Source of the DNA: Camellia lanceoleosa
Lineage: Eukaryota > Streptophyta > Magnoliopsida > Ericales > Theaceae
NCBI GenBank assembly: GCA_025200525.1
Contig: CM045762.1
Span: 74,459,217-74,523,216, forward strand
Direction: 5' to 3'
Length of the DNA: 64,000 nt
The notes beneath the pieces were generated by a model. It worked only from the letters and a program-made list of their open reading frames with translations, searched no databases and was not told where the DNA came from. Position numbers and translations under genes: made by a program. Numbering within the stretch: position 1 is the first letter of the stretch; every line of letters starts with the position of its first letter. This document shows positions 1-11,300 of the stretch, in pieces.

Positions 1-241
1 CCTTCTCCCTCTATATATAGGAAGATAAACGCAACGCCTGGCCAACACGTGGCCAGGCCGAATCATTCCGTAGATTTGATTAATTAATTTCATGGATTTG
101 ATCTTATCTTTAATAGATATTTAAAATAATTACTATTTGACCCAACATTTTAATATAATTATATAAATAAAATAATTTTTAATTAAATTACAATTTATTT
201 TATACTAACAGAAAATTAATTATTTATTTTAGTACCACACC

Positions 242-275
<34 letters not shown>

Positions 276-445
276 TATATTATCTATATTATTATTATTT
301 ATAATTTGATCCCTAAACTTTTAATAATTATATTATTTTACAAAATTACACATAATAATATATAATAAATTATATATTTTCCGAATTGAGATTAAATAAT
401 ATTAGTATAAATTCTACAGAATAATTAAAAATCTGGGTTGTTACA
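1..445 (-). mobile_element. Partial reverse-oriented LTR (probably Ty3/gypsy)
   Basis: Read on the minus strand, this stretch opens with TGTAACAACCCAGA, a start typical of plant gypsy LTRs. A long AT-rich block follows, then a TATA-like tatatata near position 15 and a pyrimidine/purine-rich downstream sequence. That matches an LTR U3 region running off the left edge of the window. Directly right of 445 the reading frame of a copia Gag begins in mid-protein, so the LTR edge and the copia truncation point coincide. This suggests the gypsy element inserted into, or recombined with, the copia element. The other LTR end and a target duplication are not visible, so the class is inferred. Confidence 0.4.
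243..274. repeat. (ATT)n microsatellite
   Basis: An uninterrupted run of about ten ATT units inside the AT-rich part of the LTR-like sequence. Confidence 0.9.
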
Positions 446-1340
446 AAAAGAACTGCTGGAATCTCTAGATCATAAATATAAGACAGAGGATGCTAGTATA
501 AAGAAATTTATTGTCGACTGTTTTTTGGATTCTAAAATGATAGACTCCAAGACGGTTATTAGTTAGGTTCAAGATATTCAATTAATTCTCCATGACATAC
601 ATGCGGAAGGGATGGTTCTCAGTGAATCTTTCTAAGTAGCAGGCAATCATTAAAAAATTGCCACCATCTTGGAAAGAATTCAAGAATTATCTGAATCATA
701 AGCACAAGGAAATGAAATTTGAGGAACTGATAGTGCGACTCAGAATTGAGAAGGACAACCGTGGTTCCGACAAGAAGACAAGAAACCATGTCATGCAGGC
801 TAAAACAAATGTTGTGGAACATGGGCAAGGGTTAAAGTTCAACAACAAGAAGCGGAAGCATGATGGCAATAGTCCCAAACAAGGATCCACTAGTAAGATC
901 AATAAAGGGATCAACAATGGGTTCAACAAGAGGTTCAAAGGCAAGTGCTTTGTGTGCAGCAAAGATGGACATCGTGTTAAGGATTGTCACATTCGCAAGA
1001 ATGGAGGGAGTTCAAGCAAAAAGCCAGTACAAGCTAGCATAGCTGAGGATTTTTATCTTTCCGATAGAGTAACAGACATCAATCTTGCTACAGTAGTCTC
1101 TGAAGCAAATTTGGTAGGCAATCTCAAGGAGTGGTGGGTGGATACTGGAGCAACCCGCTATATCTGTGCAGATAATAAGATGTACACAACCTAAAAAGTA
1201 GTGGAAAGTAGAGAACAACTTTTAATGGGAAACTCATCCACATCAACTGTAGAAGGACAAGGAAAGATTGTGCTGAAAATGACTTCAGCGAAAGAAGTCA
1301 CGTTTAACAATGTACTCCATGTGCTAGAGATTCGAAAATT
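446..1340 (+). pseudogene. Copia gag C-terminus and protease (broken)
   Basis: Gag packages the retrotransposon RNA, and the aspartic protease cuts the polyprotein. A CCHC zinc knuckle (C-x2-C-x4-H-x4-C) is encoded at 945-987. It is followed by a short linker and the protease signature WWVDTGA, whose D-T-G codons are at 1141-1149. Upstream, gag-like sequence from about 446 contains at least two stops before 658. The protease frame ends at a TAA (1192-1194) after MYTT and resumes behind it, so the stop lies inside the protease domain. No plausible start codon remains, because the N-terminus is cut off at the LTR-like boundary. The reading 658-1194 starts at a TTG, not an ATG. Confidence 0.88.
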
Positions 1341-2408
1341 TTGATTTCTGGATTATTGTTGATCAATAATGGGTTTAAATTAGTCTTTGAATCTAACAAG
1401 ATTATACTCTCTAAGAGTGGAATGTATGTGGGGCAAGGTTATATGAGTGATGAGCTCTTTAAGCTCAATGTAATAACTGTTGTACCTAATTTGGCTATTA
1501 ATAATAATAACACATCTTTTATTTATATTGTTGAGTCTTTATTTTTAAGGCATGGTAGATTAGGATATGTTAATTTTAATTCTTTGCGTAGACTTGTTAC
1601 TTTAGAATGTTTACCAAACTTAGGGGTTGTTTGGGGTGATCTAAATAAGTATACTTTTTAACTTTTTATGAAATATGGGTTGGGTATGAGTTGGGTTTGA
1701 AGTGATGTGATAGAGAGGTGATGTGACTTAAATAAGATGATGTGACTTAAGTAGGATAGTAACTTTTTGATTTTTTTAGATTATGACAAACAAGGCCTAA
1801 GTTTGATCCTAATCATAAATGTGAGATTTGTATTGAAGCAAAACTCACTAGGGCATCATTTTATAAAATAGAAAGAAGTATTGTACTCTAAGTTTAATTC
1901 ACACAGATATCTGTGATTTAAAATTTGTTCAAACTAGAGGAAGTAAAAAGTACTTTATTACTTTTATTGATGATTGCACTCGTTATTGCTATGTTTACTT
2001 ATTGAGAAGTAAAGATGAAGCCTTAGAAACTTTTAAGCAATATAAACTTGAGGTTCAAAATCAACTTGGCAAAACTATTAAGATAGTAAGGAGTGATAGA
2101 GATGGTGAGAATGATGCACCATTTGAGGAATTTTGTTCTGAACATGGTATTATTCACCGAACCACTGCACCCTATTCTCCTCAGTCAAATAGAGTTGCTG
2201 AGAGAAAGAATTAACTCTTAAAGAAATGATGAATACTATGTTGATTAGTTCAGGATTACCTTAGAGCTTGTGGGGGGAGGCGATTTTGTCTGCTAACTTT
2301 ATCCTTAACAGGGTACCGCACAAGAAACTCAATCAAACACCTTATGAATTATGGAAAAGTCGATGATCTACTTACAATTACTTCAAAGTGTGAAGGTGTT
2401 AGGCCAAG
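1341..2408 (+). pseudogene. Copia integrase (broken, MITE-interrupted)
   Basis: Integrase joins the element cDNA to host DNA. The GAG-pre-integrase region (about 1541-1860) carries the expected H and C residues: an RHGRLGYVN stretch, then HKCEIC after the MITE. The catalytic core (about 1890-2214) shows FIDDCTRYCY with the first Asp, IVRSDRDGE with the second Asp, and a C-terminal QSNRVAERKN with the Glu, so the D,D-35-E triad can be recognised. A TAA follows at 2212-2214. Downstream similarity continues as SLWGEAILSANFILNRVP with more stops. The MITE at 1623-1797 splits the domain, which alone would disable the protein. Confidence 0.88.
1623..1797 (-). mobile_element. Tourist-like MITE nested in copia integrase
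   Basis: The ends are GGGGTTGTTTGGGGTG on the left and, on the complementary strand, GGCCTTGTTTGTCATAATC on the right. Flanks are TTA and TAA, close to the 3-bp TWA target duplication of PIF/Harbinger elements with one change. The ends match those of the about 760-bp foldback family at 32685-33444 (GGGCTTGTTTGGGGTG and GGCCTGGTTTGGCATG). It is therefore a short internal-deletion derivative of that family in reverse orientation. It postdates the copia insertion because it splits a copia domain. Confidence 0.72.
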
Positions 2409-4235
2409 GTGGCAGTCCCTAGTCCCAAAAAGACTAAGATAAGACCAAAAATCGTGGATTGTGTGTTCATTGGTTATGCAAATACTAGTAATAAATATAG
2501 ATTTTTAGTTCATAGATATAAAAATCCTAATATGCATGTAAACACTATTATTGAGTCAATGAATGCGTCGATTTTTGAACACATTTTTCCTTGCAAGGAA
2601 ACTGAAGAGAGAAGTTCAAGTAAAAGAACCTCTGATACTGCTATGGGTAGCAGTGAAGACCAAAATGATAATGAAGCAGATGAACCTAGACGTAGTAAGA
2701 GGGGCTAGCATCTTTAAATCATTTGGTCCAAATTTTCTGACATACTTGTTAGAAAATGAGCCTCAAACTTTCAAGGAAGCAATGTCAAATCTTGAAGCTC
2801 CATTGTGGAAAGAGGCTGTGAATAGTGAAATTGAATCAATACTGCAAAATCATACTCAGGAACTAGTGGATCTTCCACCAAGGTGTAAACCTCTTGAATA
2901 TAAGTGGATATTCAAGAGGAAAATAAAAGCAGATGGTTCAATTGATAAATACAAGGCTAGGCTTGTTGTTAAGGGATATAGGCAGAATGAAGGATTTGAT
3001 TATTTTGACACCTATTCACCAGTGACAAGAATAACATATATTCGCATGTTAATTGCGATTGCAACTTTGATTATCTGGAGATTCATCAAATGGATGTTAA
3101 AAATAGCTTTTTTGAATGGCAAGTTAGAAGAAGAAATCTATGTGGAACAACTAAAAGGGTTTCAAGTTCCCGGCCAAGAGAAAAAGGTTTGTAAACTTGT
3201 CAAATCCCTTTATGGATTAAAACAAGCTCCGAAACAATGGCATGAAAAATTTGATCATGCTATGCTTTCGGATGGTTTTAAAATAAACGAATGTGACAAA
3301 TACGTCCATGTCATAATTTGTCTTTATGTGAATAACATGCTCATTATTGGAAGCAATAATGATATAATTAAATCTACAAAGAAAATGTTGAACAAAAAGT
3401 TTGACATGAAAGATCTGGGAGTAGCAGATGTAATTCTAGGAATAAAAATTACTAGAACATCTAAAGGATATACTTTATTTCAGTCTCACTATGTTGAGAA
3501 AATTCTAGAGAAATTTGAAAAGCATGACGACCGTCCTACTAAAACATTTGTTGACATTAGTCTTTATTTGTCAAAAAAATACAGGTGCAGGCATATCACA
3601 ATTAGAGTACTCTCGGATAATCGGAAACTTGATGTACTTAATAAATTGCACTAGGCCAGATATAGCTTATGTTGTTAGCAAAATGAGTAGGTACACAAGT
3701 AATCCAGGGTCCGATCATTGGAAAACAGTAATTAGGGTACTTAGGTATCTAAGACATACCCAGAATTATAGCTTACATTATACCAAATATCTAGCAGTAC
3801 TGGAGAGGTGCAACGATGCAAATTGGATATTGAATACTAAAGACTCAAAATCCACTAGTGGATACGTCTTTACCTTGGGAGGTGCTGCAGTCTCTTGGAA
3901 ATCCTTTAATCAGACATGCATAGCAAGATCGACAATGGAATATGAGTTTATCGCATTAGATAAAACAGTTAAAGAAGCAGAATGGCTTCGTAATTTCTTA
4001 GAAAACATTCCAATATGGCCTAAACTTGTGTCAGCTATATGCACTCACTGTGATAGTGAAGCAGCAATGTGACGGGTACAGAATCATATATATAACGGTA
4101 AGTTTCGACACATTCGTCGAAGACATAATACCGTTAGGCATTTGCTCTCACATGGAATAATTTCCATAATCAAAAGAGAATATTGTGGATTCATTGACTA
4201 AAGGGCTAGTTAGAGAGAAAGTGCACCATTTATCG
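2409..4235 (+). pseudogene. Copia reverse transcriptase / RNase H (broken)
   Basis: Reverse transcriptase copies the element RNA and RNase H removes the template. RVT_2-type motifs run in order: LEYKWIFKRKIKADGSIDKY, ARLVVKGYRQ, DYFDTYSPV, LYGLKQAPKQWH, then the active-site box at 3325-3336. That box reads YVNN instead of the invariant copia YVDD, so both metal-binding aspartates are lost. RNase H motifs follow in another frame ([30 protein letters not shown]). The frame change lies near an A-run at about 3571-3580. A TGA at 4070-4072 precedes the C-terminal tail (NHIYNGKFRHIRRRHNTVR), and a degraded DPLTKGL-type end lies near 4200. Confidence 0.92.
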
Positions 4236-4789
4236 AGGTGAATGAGATTAAAGCATATTACTTAAAAGTCGCCATAATAGCAACCCAACTTAGTTGACTG
4301 GAGATCCCAAGATTTAGGTTCAAAGGGACAACCAAATTATGGATGATTTCACATATCACTAAGAAGGTTTTCTCCTACCAGTTTTTATGATAAGAAGAGT
4401 GATACTTGCAGCGTTAGTAGGATAACCTTTGCTTTTAATGATTCTTATAGCTTCAACATCCAAGTGAGGTATAGCAAGATACTTTTAATAAGAAATCACC
4501 TATATGAATGTGAATTGGGCCGGTTCTATGAGAATTGAGAAGGCTAAATTCTCTAGAGCACTCATGAATTACTAGGTGTTGTTCAAGGCCAAAATGAACA
4601 CAACCGTAAGAACCAAACTATGTCTGCAGATACACAATGTGTAGTATATTGTCTTGGCTTACACAAACAGTTGAATAGTTCAAGGCTAAAAGCTACTTAT
4701 CTCAATGTGGTGTATCTTCTTAATGTACTCTTTCTTTGTCTGTATCTTGTTGCATGTCTGTTATCGTGAATTCCATTCATATGAGGGAT

Positions 4790-5817
4790 TGTTGGACAAT
4801 GGCTTTGAAAAATCCTTATTTTTTACTAACTTTGAGCATTAATTAAGGTAGGACCTAAGCGTTATTTTTAATGGTTTTCATTAGGTTCATGTTTAATGCC
4901 GCGTAGTGAATAACATCATGTATTTGGTTGTTCAAAACCATTTCTGGATAAATGAGAATTCAACGCGCGTTTTCGGATTCGTGGAAATGACTTTAGGTGG
5001 GTTTCCTATACATTTGTGAAATGTGCTTGTCCCACATTGGAAAGGCTTAAGGTTTTGAATGAGTTTATATACATTAGCTTCGGATACTTGGGATGAGCCC
5101 CAAGGGGTACCCAAGTTTATGGAAAGGTGAGGCTATGAGTAAAGTGGGCTAGATCCATTCGATCCAAAATGAAAAACCACATGCGTACGCCGCCGCTATC
5201 CATCCTGTCGGTGGGGCGGGCTGGGCTGACCCTAAGCTTAAGCACGGGTGCATGGTGTGAGGTTAGGTTGGGCTTGTCCGACCCAATACTTATCTTTTTG
5301 AGCCAAAAACATTTGAATTTTATTTATTTATTTTTAATTTTGGTTTCAAAATTCAAAATAAATTGGTCAAGTTTTTTTTTTTTTCCTTCACCCAAATAGA
5401 TCCCAAACCGTTACCCACCCGAACAGGTTCAAAACAGGTTCATACCTTTTGAGTTCAAATCTGTATCTGTTCAAACAGGTTTGTATCTGTTCAATTTGTC
5501 CAAACAAGTTTTCTACTTATTCGAAAAAGCCACCATTGCTCCTATATAAAGCCTTCCATTCCAGCAATTCTTGGCATCTAATTTTTTCCTCAGAATTTCA
5601 TCATTCTTCTTCTGTTCATCTTTATGTTTCTGCATCTGTTCTGTATCTAATTTTTAGAAAAAAAAGAGGAGAAAGTCGTAGCAGAGTTTTGGTTCTCCAT
5701 ATTTGATTTTTTAGTGCTGCAAATCAAGTGTTAGTTGTTGCATCCTAAGTAGACGCTATTAAAACTCGAAGCATCAGAACGAAGACGAAATTTACTTTAA
5801 GGAGATTGTGTCCAACA
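4790..5817 (+). mobile_element. Copia 3' LTR
   Basis: It starts TGTTGGAC right after the purine-rich atgaggga and ends GTCCAACA, giving perfect 8-bp terminal inverted repeats with TG...CA ends. Length is 1,028 bp. A TATA box (tatataaa, 5543-5550) lies about 270 bp before the end, as expected for the U3/R boundary, and a T-rich, CT-rich leader follows. No second LTR is present in the window, so LTR divergence cannot be used for dating. Confidence 0.85.
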
Positions 5818-6380
5818 AAAGCCTCGACTTATAATTTCTGTAAGAAAGTAATTCAAAATTTAATTTATTAAATTATTTTTTGAATTATTTTATTTTATTA
5901 TTTATTTTATTTATACATTTAATTTACACATATACCATTATGGATATAAGAAGTAGAATTACCATTTTTTCATATGTATTATGGGCTAGCTTGCACGTTG
6001 CGGTCAATGACCGAAAGAGTTGTTTATAATTTTTTGGCCTAAAGAGTATCATTCTTTTTTGATATGTAAGGTATTCTCGGACCATTCATGGGCCCAAGAA
6101 TTTGGTCTAGTTTTATTTTATTTTTTTTGGTCTAAATTTTGATATCTAAGGCATCTTGGGACTGTTCGTGACCCCAACAGTTGGGTTTAATTTTAGGAAA
6201 TTTGGTAATAAACCTTTTTTATTTTCTTTTTCTTGTTAAAAGGATCAAAAAAAAAAATTATACTTTCAAAATCTCTTGTATAAAGGACAAAAAATTTCAG
6301 ATTTATATTTTGTGTGACAAATTTACCTCTTCATACACAAACTTTCTATCTTTCTCCTCTATCTCTTTCTAATAGTTGTC

Positions 6381-6560
6381 TCCACCACCACTACTACCAC
6401 CACCATCATCTACACCACCATCACCATCACCATCTCTACTACCACGACTACCATGACTACCATTGTTTCCGCCACCTCCGTCGTCTCCACCAATACCATT
6501 TCAACCATCGATGCTGTTCGTCACCATCACCACCACCACCATTTCACCACTAGCATCTTA
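6381..6560. repeat. CCA/CAT-rich low-complexity block
   Basis: Interrupted (CCA)n/(CAT)n trinucleotides on the plus strand. One frame reads as a His/Tyr-rich string, which is what CAY repeats always give. I see no start context or similarity that supports a gene. Confidence 0.75.
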
Positions 6561-6714
6561 ACCACCAGCGCCATTTGATGCCACCATCGTCATCCTTAGC
6601 AGTCAAGACTTCAGATCTAAGATTGATGACGTTAGATTTGAGATTTATCATCTCAGATTTATATTTTCTCCTTCTTTTTTTCTTTGTCTCCTTATCATGC
6701 TTTGTTTTTCAGAT

Positions 6715-7065
6715 AGTAAAATTTTACTCTGGTTTGAACCAAATCTAAGGCAATATATGTGCTCTCTCTATCTCTCTATTTCTTTATTTTTTTCTTTGGT
6801 ATGTCCTCTGTTTTTGTTTGACAAAATAAAAGTAAAATTTTACTCTGGTATGTGCTCTGATTTTGTTTGACAGAATGAGAGTAAAATTTTACTCTGGTAT
6901 GTGCTCTATTTTTATTTGATAAAAGGAGAGTAAAATTTTACGCAATATATGTGCTTAATAATATAAAATTTTACTTTGAATTATAATAAATTTTATTTTG
7001 ATTCAGAGTAAAATTTTAATCTGAATCAGAGTAAAGTTTTTTAAGATTCAAAGTAAAATTTTACT
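6715..7065. repeat. Array of the 14-bp palindrome AGTAAAATTTTACT
   Basis: The self-complementary 14-mer AGTAAAATTTTACT occurs exactly at 6715-6728, 6831-6844, 6880-6893 and 7052-7065. Near copies lie at 6929-6942, about 6963 and 7007. The 6798-6942 part is a tandem repeat of about 50 bp, with unit text ggtatgtgctctgatttt before each palindrome. Its role is unknown. Confidence 0.8.
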
Positions 7066-7452
7066 CTGAAATATATACATATATGAGGGTAGTATAGTAA
7101 AAGAAACAAATTCTAAAATATTAGGGGGCTTTGAAAGGATTTATATAATTTTTGTCTTTTTAAAAAATAAATTAGACAGTGAGATGTCTAGCACCAAATT
7201 CTCCCTTAATTTTTTTACTTAAATAGCCAATCAAAAATAAGAATCTATTTGAGGAAAGAGTGGGAGATATTTTCTTCCACCGTAGATAATTAGTTGATTT
7301 TTATCTTTCAAAGAATTTTCATGATACATCAGAATAATTAAATTCAAAGAATTTCCATGATACACCAAAATAATCATTTAATTTATAAGATTAAATTACG
7401 AGCATATTTTTATTATTTATTTTTCAGGGGAACATCAATGGAAGAAACGATG

Positions 7453-7841
7453 CACTACAAAAAATTAAGATTTTAAAAATCAAAATTTAGGGATAAAATT
7501 ATTTTTTTTGGACTAAATACTTTTGTTGCGAAAAGTGTCATTATTATATTTTTAACAATAAAAATTAGACATTAATGATGAATTATTAGCCTTTTAAGAC
7601 CAAAGTTTTTGTCACAAAAAATAAATCATTTTGAGACCAAATTATTTTGTCCTAAAAGTCTATTATTAGTGACATTTTTAAAATTTTGTTGCTAAAAGTC
7701 TTATTTTTGGATTTTTCGGAACAACCTTTTAGCAATTATGCTCATAACGATAGAAATTGGTCTCTAAATATTTTTTGTAACAAAATTTTCATTTTTAAAG
7801 ACTAAAATATTTAATTTCTAAAATTCTTATACGTTGCAGAG
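7453..7841. mobile_element. Non-autonomous CACTA MITE, copy 1
   Basis: It starts CACTACAAAAAATTAAG and ends in a degraded GTTGCAGAG. Over its length it matches the better-preserved copy at 19846-20233, including the recurring gagaccaaa/gagacaaaa subterminal motif and the block tggtctctaaatattttttgtaacaaaatt. It has no coding capacity. The left flank is ATG; the right boundary is uncertain by a few bases, so the target duplication is not proven here. Confidence 0.75.
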
Positions 7842-7940
7842 GCATGATGCATCACCCTTTTTTGATAGGTAGGCTATTTTGGAAGGGTCAAGAATGTTTG
7901 CTAGCATTAGGAGTCGAAATCTTTGAACTGAGCAAAATTT

Positions 7941-8060
7941 TAAGTTGTAAGCCTCATCTACCATGTCAAACTTGGAGTTTGTTGGTTTATTTTTGTTTTT
8001 TAAGCTATAGGCCTCATCTACCATGTCAAACCTGGAGTTTGTTGGTTTATTTTTGTTTTT
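7941..8060. repeat. 60-bp tandem duplication
   Basis: Two adjacent 60-bp units (7941-8000 and 8001-8060) share gcctcatctaccatgtcaaa and gttggtttatttttgttttt with only a few differences. This implies a recent local duplication. Confidence 0.9.
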
Positions 8061-8173
8061 TTAAGCTATATCCTCGTTAGTGAATCATTTTTTTAAAAAA
8101 TTAAAAAGTTATACACTGTTATATTTTGCTCAACGAGATGAATCAAAAAATTAAAATCAAATTCACAAAAGAC

Positions 8174-8229
<56 letters not shown>
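8174..8229. repeat. (TAA)n microsatellite
   Basis: About 18 perfect ATA/TAA units. Confidence 0.95.
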
Positions 8230-8231
<2 letters not shown>

Positions 8232-9342
8232 ACATTGTAAGCTTATTTTGATTTTTTATTAACTTTTTTTAAAAATACTTTTAAATTCGTCTACACAAGA
8301 TGGACATGAAAAGTACAAAAAAAAAAAAAAATCATCAACGACCAAAAAAAACATAATAATAAGAAAAACTGTGGCTTATTTGGAAATTTCCAAACACTGT
8401 TTTGAAAACTAATAAAAATATATTTTTTTAAAATTTTAAAAAATGAATTAATTTTATTTTTTTAAGAATAAAATAATATACTAAATAAGTTTTCATTTTT
8501 AGTTTTCAAAAAATAAAAATAAAAATAAAATCAAGAAACAAAAGTGTTAACAAATTGGCCCTAAACTTTTTAAATTGAGCTTGAATTTTCTTAAGTTAGT
8601 CATCAACCTTGAGAGAACAGTTTGGGTTTAGTAGGTTAATTTTGGAGCCAATCTCGATAATTCAAACTGTTCATTTCTTAAGATTCGTTGATTAGAACAT
8701 TCATACAAAAATTTAAGATGATTGAATATCAGTTGTTATATGTTTAAATCACATTTATATTATAAAAAATATATGATTTATTCTTGAAATTATATTTATG
8801 GTCTATTTTTTTTAAGACAAATGTGGTTTAAATATATAATTACTAATTTTTTACATAAATATTTTACCTAACAAATCTTAATTTAGATCACCGAGTTAGC
8901 CCCAAAACGAACTCACTAAGCCCAATATTCTTTCAAGTTGGGAAACCAACTTCCAACTTGCGAGAATCCAAATTTTTTAAAATTTTACTACTGAATTGCC
9001 CAAAAAAATGCCATGCCATATATAATTTTTAATATAAATTTAATAAATTAATATAAAGAATAAAACTTAATTTTTTAAATAATATGAACCTAATTCTAAT
9101 TTAAAATACAAATTAAAAGTGATACACATAAAATATAATTACTTAATGATTTTATTCTCTCAAATTATTGGGGCTTTATTTTAAAGTGTTCCAACAAATA
9201 GAAAATAGGCAACAAAGCAGAACCATTGAAAATGACAAAGTGAGATTTCTAGTTTTTATTTTTGAAAATAAACCTTTCTATATAGTTTTGTTTTGTATGC
9301 CTCTCTAGGTTGTTCAAGCAAAAGATTTTTATTATGAGTTTG

Positions 9343-9402
<60 letters not shown>

Positions 9403-9984
9403 GGCACTTTAATTTGAATTATTGTTGGGCAATTTTGCAACATAGCATCAAGTTAACAAGCATTTTAATTTGAATTATTTGTAATTTTTTGAGCAATTTA
9501 ACAAGCAACCATATGACACTAACGAGGAAGACTGAAATTTGTCGGGAAAGAAATAAAAATAATTGAGGAGATACTTGAAATATTTCAAAGAACGAATAAT
9601 GATATAATTATGATGATAGGTATCTTCGACACGAATGATTAGAAGAAAGCTTAATGTGAATCACAGAATAATGAGATTTGTGTTAGACAATCGGCACACT
9701 CAACAAACTGTGATTGTTATATTCATTTCCCTCATTGTATTAAACAAGCGAATGATAATGAACTTTTTTCTTTTTTCTTTTTTCTTTTTTTTTAAAATAA
9801 TAATTGTTGGAGTACACTATTTTCAAAGCTTGATTTGAATGTGTTGCCAATATATATAATTAGGTACGCGATCACATCATATAATAAAAATTAAATTATA
9901 TTATCAGCGTGTTTAAATTTGAGAAATTTTTTTAAGATCCATAATATTAAGATTTTATAAAACAAATAATTTATAATATTTTTA
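8230..9984. other. AT-rich spacer, no gene seen
   Basis: No protein similarity or terminal repeats were recognised, apart from the TAA microsatellite at 9343-9401. The short frames here run through simple repeats. Confidence 0.55.
9343..9401. repeat. (ATA)n microsatellite
   Basis: About 19 perfect AAT units, the second long TAA-type microsatellite within 1.2 kb. The minus-strand frame here translates as poly-Ile and is not a gene. Confidence 0.95.
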
Positions 9985-10162
9985 TAATAGTTAAGGTTCC
10001 TTAACATTTTCACCTAAAAAATTCGATTTAAAGAAATTTCGTCTGACTCAAAAAAATTTCAGCTCCAACTTAGAGAAATTTCCATTTTCAATTGAAATTT
10101 CTCTAAGTCGGAGCTGAAATTTCTCCGAGTCGAATTTTCTCTGTGAAAATATTAAGAGATCT
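9985..10162. repeat. Foldback element forming a ~170-bp hairpin
   Basis: The left arm (from ttaaggttccttaacattttcac) pairs with the right arm (gtgaaaatattaagagatctta). The inner stem, containing cagctccaacttagagaaatt on the left and aatttctctaagtcggagctg on the right, is close to perfect around a short loop near 10092. The flanks are ordinary AT-rich DNA. It is most simply a small foldback MITE. A small-RNA precursor is possible but not shown by sequence alone. Confidence 0.7.
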
Positions 10163-10359
10163 TAGCTAATAAAAAAAATAGTGAACCTCTTCTATTACAC
10201 AAAATTAGAGGGAGATGTTTAACTAATTTTCTCTTTAAAATTTTGGTCTAATCTTTTAATAACTTTTGAAAGTTTTTATTATTTGAATTGTAAATTGGAT
10301 GGAGAATAGAGTTGAACCCATCTCTTCCTAACAAGATATATGAGTTGAAAAATCTTTAA

Positions 10360-11300
10360 AATCCCCAATATGTTTATTTGTGATTATATATTAATTTTAA
10401 ATAATAAGAAATAATATCAATTAAACAATCAAAGACTAAACAATACAACTATTTAACGTAGAAAAATCACAATTGGAGCGCCTCCAATCGTGATAAAAAA
10501 ATCATGGGCCAAAGCTATAAAACAATCCACAAATAAAACAAAAAAGAATTATACAAGTATACTCTCAATTACCTAGTGAATTCACGTCTAAATTGAACCG
10601 ACCCCAATGTGCTTCTTCCATCACCGTCTTCACCTCAGAATTGTCTTACCTAACGTTGAAACTACAACACCGATATCGAATCTACGACGATGAGCCACTC
10701 CAGAATCTACCAAAGTTTCATGCTCAAGTTCCACGGAATCCACCAAAGAACAACTTTCTCTTTTGTGAATAAAACAAACTAAACAAACCCTTTGATATAA
10801 TCCACTCAATTCATGATTAAACTCTCACAGATATCAAAGGAAACAAGTAAAGAAGTTTTAGATAAAAATCTTAATAACCAAAAAGAAGATCTGGAAGCTG
10901 TACCCTAAAACTTGACTGAACTACAGCTTTTATAGCAAACAAATCTGCGATCTCCGCTCAAACGCAAGAATGGCCACTTGAGTGGAGTGACTAAAACGCA
11001 TGTGACTAAATAGGGTCTACGCTCAAGTGGAAAAAAACAACTGCCAGTACTTTTGTAAGTGAGTGAAACTTCTGAAAGGTCGTAATCTCCGCTTGAGCGC
11101 ATGAATAGCCGCTCGAGCAAAAAAACAGCTCGATCTTCGACATAGTTAACAAAGTGGTAAATATGAAAGAATTAACATCACAAATTCCTTTGCAATACAC
11201 AATTCGAATTGGATTTGCATCTAAAAATTCATAGCCTCACTGAAATAAAAGAACGAATAAAATTACAATTGAAAAGAGTTTTGTCAAACAAGATTATCAA
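10360..11300 (-). mobile_element. Possible reverse-oriented solo LTR (copia-like)
   Basis: On the minus strand this stretch has the texture of a copia LTR leader. It includes the block ending in gatttttctacgttaaatag, similar to the phrase common in plant copia R/U5 regions, preceded by moderately GC-rich sequence with repeated gctcaagcg / gctcgagc-type motifs (10956-11120). No TG...CA termini, second LTR or coding domain could be fixed, so this is a weak call. Confidence 0.3.

Larger units (their letters stand above)
446..5817 (+). mobile_element. Decayed Ty1/copia LTR retrotransposon, 5' truncated
   Basis: The order Gag zinc knuckle, protease, integrase, reverse transcriptase, RNase H, 3' LTR is diagnostic of Ty1/copia, where integrase lies before RT. 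The 5' LTR, primer-binding site and Gag N-terminus are missing: the recognisable frame starts abruptly at about 446, next to a reverse gypsy-like LTR end. The 3' LTR (4790-5817) is complete. The coding part is broken by several stops, by frameshifts (for example at an A-run near 3575), by a nested MITE at 1623-1797, and by substitution of both aspartates in the RT catalytic motif. The element cannot be autonomous. Confidence 0.92.
5818..7452. other. AT-rich spacer, no gene seen
   Basis: Downstream of the copia LTR I see no protein similarity. The stretch contains a CAC/CAT-rich low-complexity block, an array of AGTAAAATTTTACT palindromes and otherwise plain AT-rich DNA. Short reading frames here are low complexity. 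Confidence 0.6.

Noticed and set aside
6314..6553. His-rich protein frame
   Set aside because: It is the translation of a CAY trinucleotide repeat; no similarity or gene context.
9249..9443. Membrane-like poly-Ile frame
   Set aside because: It is a microsatellite translation.
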